In this document: piece after piece, positions 54,723 through 63,960 of the stretch
Layout: every line of letters starts with the position of its first letter
How positions within the stretch are numbered: the stretch's first letter is position 1
NCBI GenBank assembly: GCA_027484655.1
Contig: JAIXSM010000039.1
Span: 62,001-126,000 of the forward strand
Length of the DNA stretch: 64,000 bases
Direction: 5' to 3'
DNA from: Hyphomicrobiales bacterium
GTDB taxonomy: Bacteria; Pseudomonadota; Alphaproteobacteria; Rhizobiales; Beijerinckiaceae
Notes under the pieces: generated by a model
Told to the model about the DNA's origin: nothing
Seen by the model: the letters and a program-made list of their open reading frames with translations, nothing else
Database searches by the model: none
Made by a program: the position numbers and the translations under genes

Positions 54723-55080
54723 GCCCAGTTGGTGGTGCATCCCCCCTGCATTCATGTCCCATTGGTGGTGGGTCCGACGTCATGTGCAATCATGTGGATA
54801 ACACGCATAACGATTTTCGTTACAATTGAAAGGATGGCCTTGCGTCAGCCCCTGGTCAAGGAAAAATCCCCCGGCTTAGGCCGGAAAATATCTTGTTCTC
54901 AGAGGGATAGGTTGGTTCGCCTAGATGCGCTCAGCCGTTTGGCGAGGGGGTGGCTATGCGCGAGGCTAGATTGACATTGCGGCGCGTTGCGCGTTGGGCG
55001 CTTTCATTCAGGGATGGGCGCCTCACGCGACCTTGAGCTGTGGACTTGTTGCAGGCGCCTCGCGGCATTATGTGGAACGT
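54723..55080. promoter_or_regulatory. Divergent intergenic region with TAACGA-TTT-TCGTTA palindrome
   Basis: About 360 bases between regulator copy 2 and the metal-efflux genes; no gene seen. TAACGATTTTCGTTA (54808-54822) is a perfect 6+3+6 inverted repeat in a locally AT-rich stretch about 100 bases upstream of the regulator start, a plausible operator. Confidence 0.5.
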
Positions 55081-55551
55081 GTGACATGTGTTCGCCCATG
55101 GACGTATCTGGCCGCACTCGCACTGGTGATCCTTGCGAGCATGCTCCTGGCTGCGCCTGCTGAGGCTCATGGCGGGCGCCATCACGGGCCTGCGGCCGCC
55201 CACAGGGCCACCGTGGAGGTCCCCGCTCCGGAGCGGGATGTGGTCACAGTCATTTCCGCCGCCTCCGATGCTCTTGAGGTTGGGGCGGCGTGCGATGCGC
55301 CGGCCCGAAGCGCGGACGCATCGTCAGCCCCCGTCAAGCCCACGCCCCCCGCTCCAGCTGAGCAAATGCCTTGCTCGGGGTTCTGCTGCGCGCTTGCGGG
55401 CTTGGGGTGCTGTGCGTTCGGTCCAGTTGCATGCGCCGGCGTTGATGTGGGCGGATTGGGCCTTTCGCGCATCGCCCGCCCCATGGTGGACCCCCTCCGC
55501 GACGGCCTTGGTCCCGATGCCTTCCTGAGGCCCCCCAGATCCCGCGCTTGA
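55081..55551 (+). CDS. Secreted His- and Cys-containing protein of metal-efflux operon
   Basis: About 156 residues from a GTG at 55081; the exact start is uncertain (no ATG fits). A Sec signal (YLAALALVILASMLLAAPAEAH) is followed by HGGRHHGPAAAH, then a linker, then CSGFCCALAGLGCC, a dense cysteine group. The His and Cys clusters suggest periplasmic metal (copper, zinc or similar) binding. It opens the RND efflux operon, like small CopG/CzcI-type accessory proteins, though I do not identify a family. Confidence 0.6.
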   Translation: MTCVRPWTYLAALALVILASMLLAAPAEAHGGRHHGPAAAHRATVEVPAPERDVVTVISAASDALEVGAACDAPARSADASSAPVKPTPPAPAEQMPCSGFCCALAGLGCCAFGPVACAGVDVGGLGLSRIARPMVDPLRDGLGPDAFLRPPRSRA

Positions 55552-55623
55552 CCTGTAGGCCTTGAGGGCCGCGCCGCCCGCATTCTGCGGGGCTCGTCAT
55601 GTCATGCTGGGATTGATGATCCG

Positions 55624-57261
55624 ATGCGTCCAATTCTTTGGGCTTTGCTTGTTCTGTTCGGCTTTGCTGTTGCGCCTTCGGTCGTCCCGGCGCACGAGGG
55701 CCACGACCATGGCCCGCCTCCTGTTGAAGTGCCGACCACTGCCGCTCCCCGGGCCGAGGCCCAGTCCGACCTGTTCGAACTTGTGGCGATCGCCCGTGAT
55801 GGCGCGCTCACGGTGTTTCTTGATCGGTTCGTTGGCAACCATCCGGTGTCTGGCGCAACCATCGAGCTGGAAACGCCGGAGGGGCCCAAATCCCTCACGC
55901 CGTTGGATGACCGATACCGCATCGAGGCTTCGTGGATGTCGGCGCCCGGCGCCCATGATCTGCTGTTCACCGTGGCTGTCGGCGCCGATGTGGATGTGCT
56001 GACCACCACGCTCGTGGTTCCCCAGACGACCGGGGAGGCCGCCTCGACGGCTCGGGGGTCTATGGCGAGCGTGGCTGCCGTCCTGTCCGGGTCGCTTTGG
56101 CCGAAGTCCGGCCTGCTTCTGGCGGCGGCCGCCTTCGCCTGCGGTTTGGTTGTGGCCGGCCTGGTGCGCACGCGCCGGCGCATGGCGGCCGTCGCCGTTG
56201 GGGCGCTCGTCGTCGCGGCGTTGTTCGCCACCGGCGCGTTCGGTCAGCCGGCGCCGGCTGTGCGGGATGTGGCGCGCCGCCTGCCGGATGGGTCCGTGTT
56301 CATGCCCAAGCAGACGCAGCGCCTGCTTGAGGTGCGCACGCTTCTGACCGAGCAGAGCGCGCACCCGGTTAGCGTTGAGTTGCCCGGGCGTGTGATCGCG
56401 GATCCCAACGCAAGCGGTTACGTGCAGGCCGCCGTGAGCGGGCGGCTTTCGGCTCCCCCCAGCGGCTTTCCACGTCTGGGCGCGCGCGTGACGAAGGGGC
56501 AGGTGCTCGCCTATGTGGCGCCGCCGCTCAGCGCGGCCGAAACAGTTGACCTGCGCCAGCGACAGGGCGAGCTGGATCAACAGATTTCATTGGTGCAACA
56601 GCGGATCGGGCGCTTCGAAAAGCTCATCGGCAGCGGCGCGGTGTCCCGCGTGCAACTGGAGGAGTCTCGTCTCGAACTCGATGGCCTGCGCGACCGGCGC
56701 CACGCGCTGGAGCGGATGCGCCGTGAGCCCGAGCCGCTGGTGGCCCCGTTGGACGGTGTGGTGGCGACAGCCAACGCGATCGCGGGGAAGATTGCGGATC
56801 CCAACGCCATCATCTTCCAGATTGTCGACCCGCAAAGTCTCTGGGTGGAAGCGCAAAGCCTTGAAGCGATCTCGGATGTCGTCGCCGCGGAGGCGCGGGC
56901 GCCCGATGGCCGACGGTTCCCGCTCGCCTTCAGGGGCGCAGGCCTCGCCGACCGCTCGCAGTTTCTGCCCGTTCATTTCTCGCTACCGGCAGGGGAGAGC
57001 GGCGTTCGCATCGGTCAGCTCGTGAGCGTGTTCGTGCAAACCGCTGCACGCGTGGAGGGCGTGGCCGCTCCCCGCTCGGCGGTGCTGACCGGCGCGAACG
57101 GCCAGAGCATCGTCTACGAACATGCCCGCGCGGAACGCTTCGAGCCTCGCGAGGTGCGCGTCACGCCGCTTGATGCAACTCGCGTTCTGATTAGCGCAGG
57201 CGTGGGGCAGGGGCGTCGCATCGTGGTGCAGGGCGCTGAACTGCTCAATCAGGTGAGGTGA
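55624..57261 (+). CDS. Efflux RND periplasmic adaptor (CusB/CzcB-like) with extra N-terminal domain
   Basis: 545 residues. Residues 1-25 are a signal peptide followed at once by HEGHDHG, a metal-binding-like stretch. Residues ~45-140 form a beta-rich domain (VFLDRFVGNHPVSGATIELET) and two hydrophobic helices lie at ~156-205. The membrane-fusion-protein part (lipoyl, hairpin, barrel) spans ~240-545 (GRLSAPPSGFPRLGARVTKG onward). Ordinary CusB is ~400 residues; the ~220-residue N-terminal extension with helices is unusual. It connects the RND pump to an outer-membrane channel, not encoded here. Confidence 0.88.
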   Translation: MRPILWALLVLFGFAVAPSVVPAHEGHDHGPPPVEVPTTAAPRAEAQSDLFELVAIARDGALTVFLDRFVGNHPVSGATIELETPEGPKSLTPLDDRYRIEASWMSAPGAHDLLFTVAVGADVDVLTTTLVVPQTTGEAASTARGSMASVAAVLSGSLWPKSGLLLAAAAFACGLVVAGLVRTRRRMAAVAVGALVVAALFATGAFGQPAPAVRDVARRLPDGSVFMPKQTQRLLEVRTLLTEQSAHPVSVELPGRVIADPNASGYVQAAVSGRLSAPPSGFPRLGARVTKGQVLAYVAPPLSAAETVDLRQRQGELDQQISLVQQRIGRFEKLIGSGAVSRVQLEESRLELDGLRDRRHALERMRREPEPLVAPLDGVVATANAIAGKIADPNAIIFQIVDPQSLWVEAQSLEAISDVVAAEARAPDGRRFPLAFRGAGLADRSQFLPVHFSLPAGESGVRIGQLVSVFVQTAARVEGVAAPRSAVLTGANGQSIVYEHARAERFEPREVRVTPLDATRVLISAGVGQGRRIVVQGAELLNQVR

Positions 57262-57264
57262 GCG

Positions 57265-60200
57265 ATGCTGTTCGGTCTTCTCGTCACGCAGTCGCTTCGC
57301 AACAGGTTGCTTGTGCTCGCCATCGCCGCCGCGCTGGTGGTGCTGGGCGTATTTGCGACCATGCGCCTGCCCGTGGATGTGTTTCCCGATCTCAATCGAC
57401 CCACCGTCACCATCATGACGGAGGCCGAGGGGCTTGCGCCGCCAGAGGTCGAGCAACTCGTTACATTTCCCATCGAGACGGAGATGAACGGTTTGCCGGG
57501 CGTCACCCGCGTGCGGTCCGTCTCCGGCGTCGGCCTGTCTATCGTCTACGTCGAATTCGACTGGGGCACAGAGATTTTCCGCAACCGCCAGCAGGTCGCG
57601 GAAAAACTCACCATCGTGCGCGGGCGCCTGCCGACTGATGTCGTGCCGCAGATGGGGCCGGTCAGCTCCATCATGGGGCAGATCCTGCTCATCGCCGTCA
57701 CCGGCGACAACGTTTCACCCATGGATCTGCGCGATGTCGCAGACTGGACCCTGCGTCCGCGCTTGCTCAACATTCCCGGCGTTGCGCAGGTTATCCCTAT
57801 TGGCGGCGAGGTGCGCCAGTATCGCGTGGCGCCAAACCCCGCCGCCATGCGCGCGCTGCGCGTTTCCTACGACCAGCTCGAGCGTGCGCTCGCGCAGTTC
57901 GGCGCCAACACAGCGGGCGGATTCACGGATCAGTATTCTCGCGAGTTTCTCATCCGTAACGTAGGCCGCACGCGCAGCCTCGAGGATCTCCGCAGCCTTG
58001 TTGTGGCCACCGTGGACAACCGGGCCATCCAGTTGCGGCAGGTGGCGGAAGTAGATTTCGCGGCGCGCCTGAAGCGCGGCGAGGCCGGCTACATGGGCAA
58101 GCCCGCGGTCATTGTCTCTGTCGAGAAGCAGCCGGGCGTGGATACGGTGCGCCTCACGCGCGCGGTGGAGCAGGCGTTGCAGGATGCGGCGCCCGGCCTT
58201 CCGCCCGGCGTGCGAGCGAATGAGATCCTGTTCCGTCAGGCCAACTTCATCGAGACCTCTGTTCGAAACGTCGAGAAGGTGCTGCTTGAGGCTATCTTCG
58301 TTGTCGCCATCGTGCTGTTCGTGTTCCTGCTTAACACCCGGACCACGGCGATCTCGCTTGCTGCGATTCCGGTGTCGATCCTCGTTACGGCAATCGTCTT
58401 CTGGCTTGCAGGGCTTTCGATCAACACCATGACTCTCGGCGGGCTCGCCATCGCCATCGGCGAGCTTGTCGATGATGCGGTGGTCGATGTGGAGAACATC
58501 TTCCGCCGCCTGCGTGAGAACCGCGAGCAGGGCGAGCCTCGCTCTACCTTCGAGGTGGTTGTCAGCGCTTCGCAAGAGGTGCGCTCCGGCATCGTCTACG
58601 CGACCGCGATCATCATCCTTGTGTTCGTGCCGCTGTTCGCGCTCTCCGGCATTGAAGGGCGGCTGTTCGCGCCGCTTGGACAGGCCTACATCCTGTCTAT
58701 TCTCGCGAGCCTGATCGTTTCTATCACGCTGACGCCGGTGCTCGCGTACTACCTGCTGCCGGGCCTGAAGCGCCTCGATCATGAGGAAGGCTGGCTTGTG
58801 CGCCGGTTGAAAGCCATCAACCTGCGCGCGCTCTCCTGGGCGCTGGCTCACACGCGCTTGTTGATGGGGCTTGTCACTGCGGCGGTGCTTTTTGCTGGGG
58901 CTGCGGCCTTTATGCTTCCGCGCGCGTTCCTGCCGCCGTTTAACGAGGGCACGTTCACCATCAACATGGCGTTCAATCCGGGTATCTCGCTTGCCGAGAG
59001 CAACCGGGTGGGGCTCATCGCCGAACGGCTTATGCTGGATGTGCCGGAGGTGAAGGCTGTCGGCCGGCGCACTGGGCGTGCGGAACTCGATGAGCATGCG
59101 GAAGGGGTTCACTCCTCCGAAGTCGAGGTTGATCTGAAGCCGGGCGGCCGACCCAAGGCCGCCATCGTCGCGGATCTTCGCGAGCGGCTGTCGCTTTTGC
59201 CCGTATCGATCAATGTTGGTCAGCCGATCTCGCACCGCCTCGACCATATGTTGTCGGGCGCGCGCGCGGAGATCGCGCTCAAAATCTTCGGCGATGATCT
59301 TGATACCCTGCGGGCGGTCGCCGAGCAGATGCGCGAGCGCATGGCCGGGATTGCGGGGCTCGTCGACCTTCAGGTCGAGAAGCAGACGCGCATTCCCCAG
59401 CTCGACATCCGCATCGACTATCAGCGCGCGGCGCTTTTCGGGCTTCAACCTGCGCAGGTGACGGAGCAACTGGAGCGTCTGTCGAATGGTCGCGTGGTGT
59501 CACGCATCATCGATGGTCCGCGTCGGTATGACGTCGTGCTTCGCCTGCATGACTCGCAGCGTACGACGAGCGGTCTTGCGGACCTGCTGATCGAGAGCCC
59601 GGCTGGCTGGATCCCGCTGCGGCAGGTGGCCGATGTGCGGGAGACCGATGGGCCAAACCAGATTCTGCGCGAGAATGGCGCGCGCCGCATCGTTGTGCTG
59701 GCGAACACCGACGGGCGCGCAGACATGACGCGCATCGTCTCCGCCATTCGGGCTGAAATCGCCAGCGCAAAGACGCCGCAAGGCATGTTCATGAGCTTGG
59801 AGGGAACCTTTCAGGCGCAGGAGGAGGCGAGCCTGCGCATCGGGCTGCTGTCGTTGCTGTCTCTCGCGATGGTGTTCGCGTTGCTCTACAGTCGTTATCG
59901 TTCGGCGTTGTTTGCGCTCATCATCATGGGTAGCGTGCCGCTGGCGCTCATCGGATCCGTCGCGGCGCTTTGGCTTGCCGGGCAACCGCTGTCCGTCGCC
60001 AGCATGATCGGATTCATCACGCTGACCGGCATCGCGACGCGCAACGGCATCCTCAAGATGAGCCACTACATCAATCTGGCCATTCACGAGAACATGCCAT
60101 TCGGTCGTGATCTCGTGGTGCGCGGCAGCCTTGAGCGAATGACGCCAGTGCTGATGACGGCGCTCTCCGCCGGCTTCGCGCTGATCCCGCTGATGATCGA

Positions 60201-60402
60201 TCCGTCAGCGCCGGGCAAGGAGATCCTGCATCCGGTCGCGGTCACCATCTTTGGCGGCCTCGTCAGCGCCACGCTGCTGGACGCTGTCCTCACCCCCGCG
60301 CTGTTCCTGCGCTACGGGCGCAAGCCGCTTGAACGTCTTGTTGAAGCCGCAAGGACTGAAAGCGCAGCGTCGGTCCATGCGCCGCAGGCTCATTCTTACT
60401 GA
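57265..60402 (+). CDS. CusA/CzcA-family heavy-metal efflux RND permease
   Basis: 1045 residues, the full HME-RND length. Features: [20 protein letters not shown] near the N-terminus; TM4 motif [19 protein letters not shown] with proton-relay acids; two large periplasmic loops (residues ~40-340, ~565-865); symmetrical 12-helix plan; [20 protein letters not shown] in the second half. It exports divalent or monovalent metal cations (or related toxicants) across both membranes. Starts three bases after the adaptor gene. Confidence 0.95.
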   Translation: MLFGLLVTQSLRNRLLVLAIAAALVVLGVFATMRLPVDVFPDLNRPTVTIMTEAEGLAPPEVEQLVTFPIETEMNGLPGVTRVRSVSGVGLSIVYVEFDWGTEIFRNRQQVAEKLTIVRGRLPTDVVPQMGPVSSIMGQILLIAVTGDNVSPMDLRDVADWTLRPRLLNIPGVAQVIPIGGEVRQYRVAPNPAAMRALRVSYDQLERALAQFGANTAGGFTDQYSREFLIRNVGRTRSLEDLRSLVVATVDNRAIQLRQVAEVDFAARLKRGEAGYMGKPAVIVSVEKQPGVDTVRLTRAVEQALQDAAPGLPPGVRANEILFRQANFIETSVRNVEKVLLEAIFVVAIVLFVFLLNTRTTAISLAAIPVSILVTAIVFWLAGLSINTMTLGGLAIAIGELVDDAVVDVENIFRRLRENREQGEPRSTFEVVVSASQEVRSGIVYATAIIILVFVPLFALSGIEGRLFAPLGQAYILSILASLIVSITLTPVLAYYLLPGLKRLDHEEGWLVRRLKAINLRALSWALAHTRLLMGLVTAAVLFAGAAAFMLPRAFLPPFNEGTFTINMAFNPGISLAESNRVGLIAERLMLDVPEVKAVGRRTGRAELDEHAEGVHSSEVEVDLKPGGRPKAAIVADLRERLSLLPVSINVGQPISHRLDHMLSGARAEIALKIFGDDLDTLRAVAEQMRERMAGIAGLVDLQVEKQTRIPQLDIRIDYQRAALFGLQPAQVTEQLERLSNGRVVSRIIDGPRRYDVVLRLHDSQRTTSGLADLLIESPAGWIPLRQVADVRETDGPNQILRENGARRIVVLANTDGRADMTRIVSAIRAEIASAKTPQGMFMSLEGTFQAQEEASLRIGLLSLLSLAMVFALLYSRYRSALFALIIMGSVPLALIGSVAALWLAGQPLSVASMIGFITLTGIATRNGILKMSHYINLAIHENMPFGRDLVVRGSLERMTPVLMTALSAGFALIPLMIDPSAPGKEILHPVAVTIFGGLVSATLLDAVLTPALFLRYGRKPLERLVEAARTESAASVHAPQAHSY

Positions 60403-60418
60403 AACTGGAGAACAACCC

Positions 60419-60778
60419 ATGCGTATTGTCACACTTGCAATCGCCTTCGTTTGCGCGGGCATGGCCCACGCCCACGAAGCGGATGGCCCTAATGGCGGCC
60501 GGATTGTTGACGCGGGCAACCTGCACGTTGAACTTGTCGCGAAGGGCCGCTCTGTGAATGTGTTCGTGACTGACGCGAACGATAAGCCAGTTGCGGTTGA
60601 GGGCTACAAGGGCACGGCCGTGCTCGTCATCGCCGGCAAGCCGCAGCGTATTCCGTTGGCACCGGCTGCTGCAAACCGCCTGACAGGCGAAGCGTCTGTG
60701 GATGTGCCGGCTGCGCCGAAGGGCGCGGTGCAATTGCAACTGCCCGGCGGCGCGTCTGTTCAAGGGAGTTTTCGCTGA
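60419..60778 (+). CDS. Small periplasmic protein of the RND operon
   Basis: 119 residues from ATG 60419 (GGAG upstream). A signal peptide ends after MAHAH; the mature start is HEADGPNGGRIVDAGN, as in small periplasmic partners of HME-RND systems. The remaining region is a beta-sandwich-like stretch (HVELVAKGRSVNVFVTDANDKPVAVEG). It follows the RND gene by 16 bases. It may hand metal to the pump, but this is inference. Confidence 0.75.
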   Translation: MRIVTLAIAFVCAGMAHAHEADGPNGGRIVDAGNLHVELVAKGRSVNVFVTDANDKPVAVEGYKGTAVLVIAGKPQRIPLAPAAANRLTGEASVDVPAAPKGAVQLQLPGGASVQGSFR

Positions 60779-60831
60779 TTGAAATATGCGCCGGGTGGTG
60801 TGCGGGAAATCAAGAAAGCAAAGGGCGCGAA

Positions 60832-60853
60832 CGCCGCGCCGTCTTTCGCGGCG
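60832..60853. terminator. Hairpin between convergent genes
   Basis: CGCCGCG and CGCGGCG form a 7-base stem with an eight-base loop, in the gap after the RND operon. Confidence 0.4.
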
Positions 60854-60869
60854 GCGAATGATGCGCCGC

Positions 60870-61256
60870 TTACGCGAATGTGTTCGCCACGTCGATCTGT
60901 CGCGGCCTGAACGCTTCCATCATGCTGCCAACCAGCATGAACGTAAGCCCATCCTCAAGAGGGCGGCAGTGCGGCACAATCTGGCGCAGGTAGTGCAAGA
61001 GGCGGCCGTCGAGACGCCCGGACTCGACGGCGCTCAGCAGCGCCTCTGCATGGGCGAGGGCGATTTCGGCCTCGGCGACGATCCCCGTGCGGATTGAGTA
61101 GACCAGCAATTGCGCGGCAGCGACAAACTCGCCCCAAGCTGAAGGCACTGTCCTTGCAGCGGAGTCGAGCACCATTTCTCCTTCGGGCGTTAGTTGAAGC
61201 GTAACGGGATCAAGTGCGGTCTGGAGCGCGGTTTTGCCGTCGGGATAGAGGAGCAT
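60870..61256 (-). CDS. Hypothetical cytoplasmic protein (128 residues)
   Basis: 128 residues from ATG 61256 with GGAGGG upstream. Mostly helical and acidic, with no signal or membrane segment: AARTVPSAWGEFVAAAQLLVY and AEIALAHAEALLSAVESGRLD then YLRQIVPHCRPLEDGLTFML. Not recognised. The ATG is one base after the stop of a 36-codon gene on the same strand, so the two are translationally coupled. Confidence 0.6.
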   Translation of the reverse strand: MLLYPDGKTALQTALDPVTLQLTPEGEMVLDSAARTVPSAWGEFVAAAQLLVYSIRTGIVAEAEIALAHAEALLSAVESGRLDGRLLHYLRQIVPHCRPLEDGLTFMLVGSMMEAFRPRQIDVANTFA

Positions 61257-61257
61257 C

Positions 61258-61368
61258 TCACACCCTCCGCGTTACATTGCAGAGCGTGCGGGCGCCCAGG
61301 ATGAGCCTCCGGCTGGCCAACTGCATGACATTGAGGTCGCTCGCGGGCGCGTGATGTGCCTGTGTCAT
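61258..61368 (-). CDS. Very small protein (36 residues) coupled to the 128-residue gene
   Basis: A 37-codon frame (with stop) from ATG 61368, preceded by GAGGGA at proper spacing. The product begins MTQAHHAPASDLNVMQLA and ends in a basic half with several Arg and one Cys. Its TGA is followed after one base by the ATG of the next gene, the arrangement of a coupled operon. The short length means coding status needs confirmation. Confidence 0.5.
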   Translation of the reverse strand: MTQAHHAPASDLNVMQLASRRLILGARTLCNVTRRV

Positions 61369-61740
61369 CGTTTCCCTCAATGGAATTGGTTCGTCCGTGA
61401 TCCCAGACCCCTGCCCAAATCCCTGCCCAAGGCCGCAACGTCATCCTGACGTGGCTACCAATCGCCCCTGCGAGCGAATATCCATATTGCGCATATACAC
61501 GGCAATTATTGCGGCTCTACCCCTCTTGGGATGCCTGACGCTCCCCTTTTTGGGGGGGCGCGCGCTGGCTCTGTTGCTGGAAAACTTGGCTTTTAGCGCG
61601 AGGCCCGGAGGTGAACGGGCCTTGCCTCGTCCAGAAGGCGGCGGCCGAACGCAGGGCTGTTTCCGAACGTTGATGTCAGGTGATCCGCGCGGCCTCAAAC
61701 GCAGGCGAAGGAGGCGAACGCTCCTCTTTCGTGAAAGGCC
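61369..61740. other. Gene-poor interval
   Basis: About 370 bases upstream of the small coupled genes. A 115-codon rightward frame crosses it but is arginine-rich and lacks a ribosome site. Promoter for the leftward pair should lie near its left end; nothing else identified. Confidence 0.4.
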
Positions 61741-61970
61741 TTGATGGGCATAACTGGCCGAGACGGAATCCGCACGGAAACTCCATTGTGCCCCGCGGAT
61801 TTCGCTCCAGCTTCAAGGCTTGGAGTTTAGCGAACGGGTGGGCCGATCACCTGAGTGAGCTTGCTTTGGCGCATGCGGACACAAACAAAGTTCGCGCGGC
61901 CTATGCGAGAGACCCTTTGGTAGAAGAGCGTCGCCCGATGATGCAAGCATGGGCTGACACCTGCTGCTAG
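61741..61970 (+). pseudogene. Tyrosine-recombinase (phage-type integrase) C-terminal remnant
   Basis: About 76 codons of P4-type integrase C-terminus, read in one frame to a stop at 61968-61970. VPRGFRSSFKAWS corresponds to the HGFRSxFRDW box (the His is replaced by Arg); LAHADTNKVRAAYARDPL includes the catalytic-box His and the Tyr position; EERRPMMQAWAD is the usual C-terminal tail. The N-terminal two-thirds, including the first catalytic Arg, is missing, so this is a fragment of an old integrative element. Confidence 0.75.
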
Positions 61971-61981
61971 AAAATCTAGTA

Positions 61982-62174
61982 GGCTGCTGAGAAACGGACA
62001 ACGATCGCGCTTTTCGGTCTCGACGAAGTGGGATCGATGGGTGAGCCCATCGAGGAGGGCTGTGATCATCTTTGTTTCGGCGACGACGCTCGCCAATTCG
62101 CCGAAGCTGAGATTGGTCGTGATGAAGACGCTCGTGCGCTCGTAGAACCTGCTCAGCAGTTGGAGCAGCAGCCC
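61982..62174 (-). pseudogene. IstB (IS21-family helper ATPase) remnant
   Basis: A ~64-codon stretch reads LLLQLLSRFYERTSVFITTN, FGELASVVAETKMITALLDG and LTHRSHFVETEK, the standard C-terminal segment of IstB with its sensor-like helix. No Walker A part, no istA and no terminal inverted repeats are visible. It is a scar of an IS21-type insertion between the integrase remnant and the phosphoesterase fragment. Confidence 0.75.
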
Positions 62175-62184
62175 CCGCCGCGCC

Positions 62185-62515
62185 GGTATGAGAAAGCAGG
62201 CCCGCCCGTCCGCAAGTCGAACGGCAAACTCCATTGAGCGGGCTCGATGACGAACACGCCGTCTCGAACAGGCAGAGAGTAAAGGCCGTCTGCGTCAGTC
62301 GGCGTGGCCTCAAAGCCATTCGAAACGAGCACTCCTGCAATGCCCTCGGCTTTGCTGTGCCTCACTCGACAACGCAACCTCGGGCTGAAACGTAATGGCC
62401 CGTGAGCCTCATGGCCCCTGTGAGCGAGCGCCCGCCCACGGCGCTCGCACCGATCAGGCCGCGATGGGTGATTGATCCGGGGCGCCACATGATCTCTCTC
62501 CGGCTGAACCGGAGC
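62185..62515 (-). pseudogene. Broken calcineurin-like phosphoesterase, N-terminal fragment with frameshift
   Basis: In two leftward frames: first SRREIMW (Tat-like twin Arg) and a RLTGHYVSARG start, then after a frame change near 62368 the segment IAGVLVSNGFEATPTDADGL then YSLPVRDGVFVIEPAQWSLP. This matches the carbohydrate-binding-like N-terminal domain typical of metallophosphoesterases with a TDADGxY motif. The catalytic domain is missing; the reading frame meets the IstB remnant. Moderately sure of the family. Confidence 0.5.
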
Positions 62516-62901
62516 CTGAAGACCTGAGTCATGCGACAGGATTTGAGGGAAGATGCGCCAGGGGCGTGACCTGCCACACGATCCGGGCGTTTCTGTTGGA
62601 AAGAGCCGCTACCGGATGGCCGATATCCAATAAGTTGCGTGAATGTCGTCGCGCCCATGGGGCCGAAAATTTCTTTTTGTTCATTGACGCAAATCTGTCG
62701 CCTTGATCAAGCAAGTTACACTATCGCCAAGTGTTCCGCTGGCGAACACTATCTGGGAAACGCGCCATTCTCCACTGGCCTATCGTAGTGTGACTGGGCG
62801 TGGGGCGTTTCCTTCGCAACGATGATCTTAAGTACGGCGAACGCTGATAAGGAAAGGCTACTCCCGCAATCATCCGTCTGCGGATCAACGGTAGGACACT
62901 T
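62516..62901. other. Lower-GC interval before the glycosyltransferase
   Basis: No supported gene. G+C is lower than in the surrounding genes, as in the following glycosyltransferase. The promoter of the latter should lie here, but no convincing boxes were found. Confidence 0.4.
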
Positions 62902-63960
62902 ATGTTAGCAGGTCAGAAAAAAATGATGATTGTCACCGACGCTTGGGCGCCGCAGATCAATGGCGTCGAACGTACTGTCAGAATGCTCGAGGACGAACTC
63001 TGTAGCATCGGGGTGCAGGTGACATTGCTTACCCCGGAAGGTTTTTGGACTATTCCGGTTCCGAGTTATTCTGAGATCAGGCTGGCCATCGCGACCCAAT
63101 CGCGTGTTTCCAAAATTATTGAGCAGGAGAGTCCCAGTGCTGTTCATATCGCGACGGAGGGGCCCTTGGGCCAGCTTGCCCGTCGTCATTGCATTAGGTT
63201 TGGTCGCAAATTCACAACTTGCTATCATACTCGCTACCCGGAGTATGTGGCAGCGCGCGCCCCGATCCCGCTCGCGTGGAGCTATTCGTTCCTCCGCTGG
63301 TTCCATAGCGGAGCTACTGCGACGATGGTGTCGTCACACAGCTTGAAACAGGAGCTTGAAAGCTGGGGGTTTCAGAATTTGGCAGTCTGGAGCCGTGGCG
63401 TTCAGGTGGAGCCTCTGCTTCAAGCCACGGCCGCCAACCTGCATCTGCCGAGGCCGGTTTTTTTGAACGTGGGCCGTGTTGCGGTCGAGAAAAACCTTGA
63501 AGCTTTTCTATCGCTGGATCTTCCGGGCTCGAAAGTTATTGTTGGCGATGGTCCGGCCAGGCCGGGTCTTGAGGCCAAGTATCCCAACGTTCATTTTCTA
63601 GGTTTCAGGGACGGATCTGAACTCGCCTCAATCTACGCATCTGCGGATGTCTTCGTGTTTCCGAGCCGTACGGACACTTACGGCCTGGTTATAATTGAGG
63701 CGCTTGCTGCTGGAGCGCCTGTGGCCGCTTTCGATGTTCCGGGCCCAAGGGATGTTCTGGAAGGCGCAACCTGTGGCGTGCTATCTGATGACCTGCGAGA
63801 AGCTGCGATCCAGTCGCTGGCGATCGATCGCAATGACTGTCGGGCATTCGCGGCGCAAAAGACAATGCGAGCGAGCGCCAAAAGCTTTCTCAACATTATT
63901 GAGACCGCGCTTGGATTACCTCGATTTGAAGGCACACGACCCGCGCCCGTAAAAGTGTGA
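62902..63960 (+). CDS. GT4-family glycosyltransferase
   Basis: 352 residues, GT-B fold. The N-terminal Rossmann half begins MMIVTDAWAPQINGVERTVRML, the pattern of GT4 transferases acting on diacylglycerol/phosphatidylinositol or polysaccharide acceptors; the second half has VFLNVGRVAVEKNLEAFL, VGDGPARPGLEAKYP and the nucleotide-sugar segment SRTDTYGLVIIEALAAGAPV. It transfers a sugar at the cytoplasmic membrane face. The first codon ATG has no strong ribosome site. Lower G+C and position beyond the decayed mobile DNA suggest acquisition by transfer. Confidence 0.9.
   Translation: MLAGQKKMMIVTDAWAPQINGVERTVRMLEDELCSIGVQVTLLTPEGFWTIPVPSYSEIRLAIATQSRVSKIIEQESPSAVHIATEGPLGQLARRHCIRFGRKFTTCYHTRYPEYVAARAPIPLAWSYSFLRWFHSGATATMVSSHSLKQELESWGFQNLAVWSRGVQVEPLLQATAANLHLPRPVFLNVGRVAVEKNLEAFLSLDLPGSKVIVGDGPARPGLEAKYPNVHFLGFRDGSELASIYASADVFVFPSRTDTYGLVIIEALAAGAPVAAFDVPGPRDVLEGATCGVLSDDLREAAIQSLAIDRNDCRAFAAQKTMRASAKSFLNIIETALGLPRFEGTRPAPVKV

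Noticed and set aside
61397-61744. 115-codon rightward frame with a hydrophobic centre
   Set aside because: A hydrophobic stretch is flanked by arginine-rich chance sequence, with no ribosome site; does not look like a gene.
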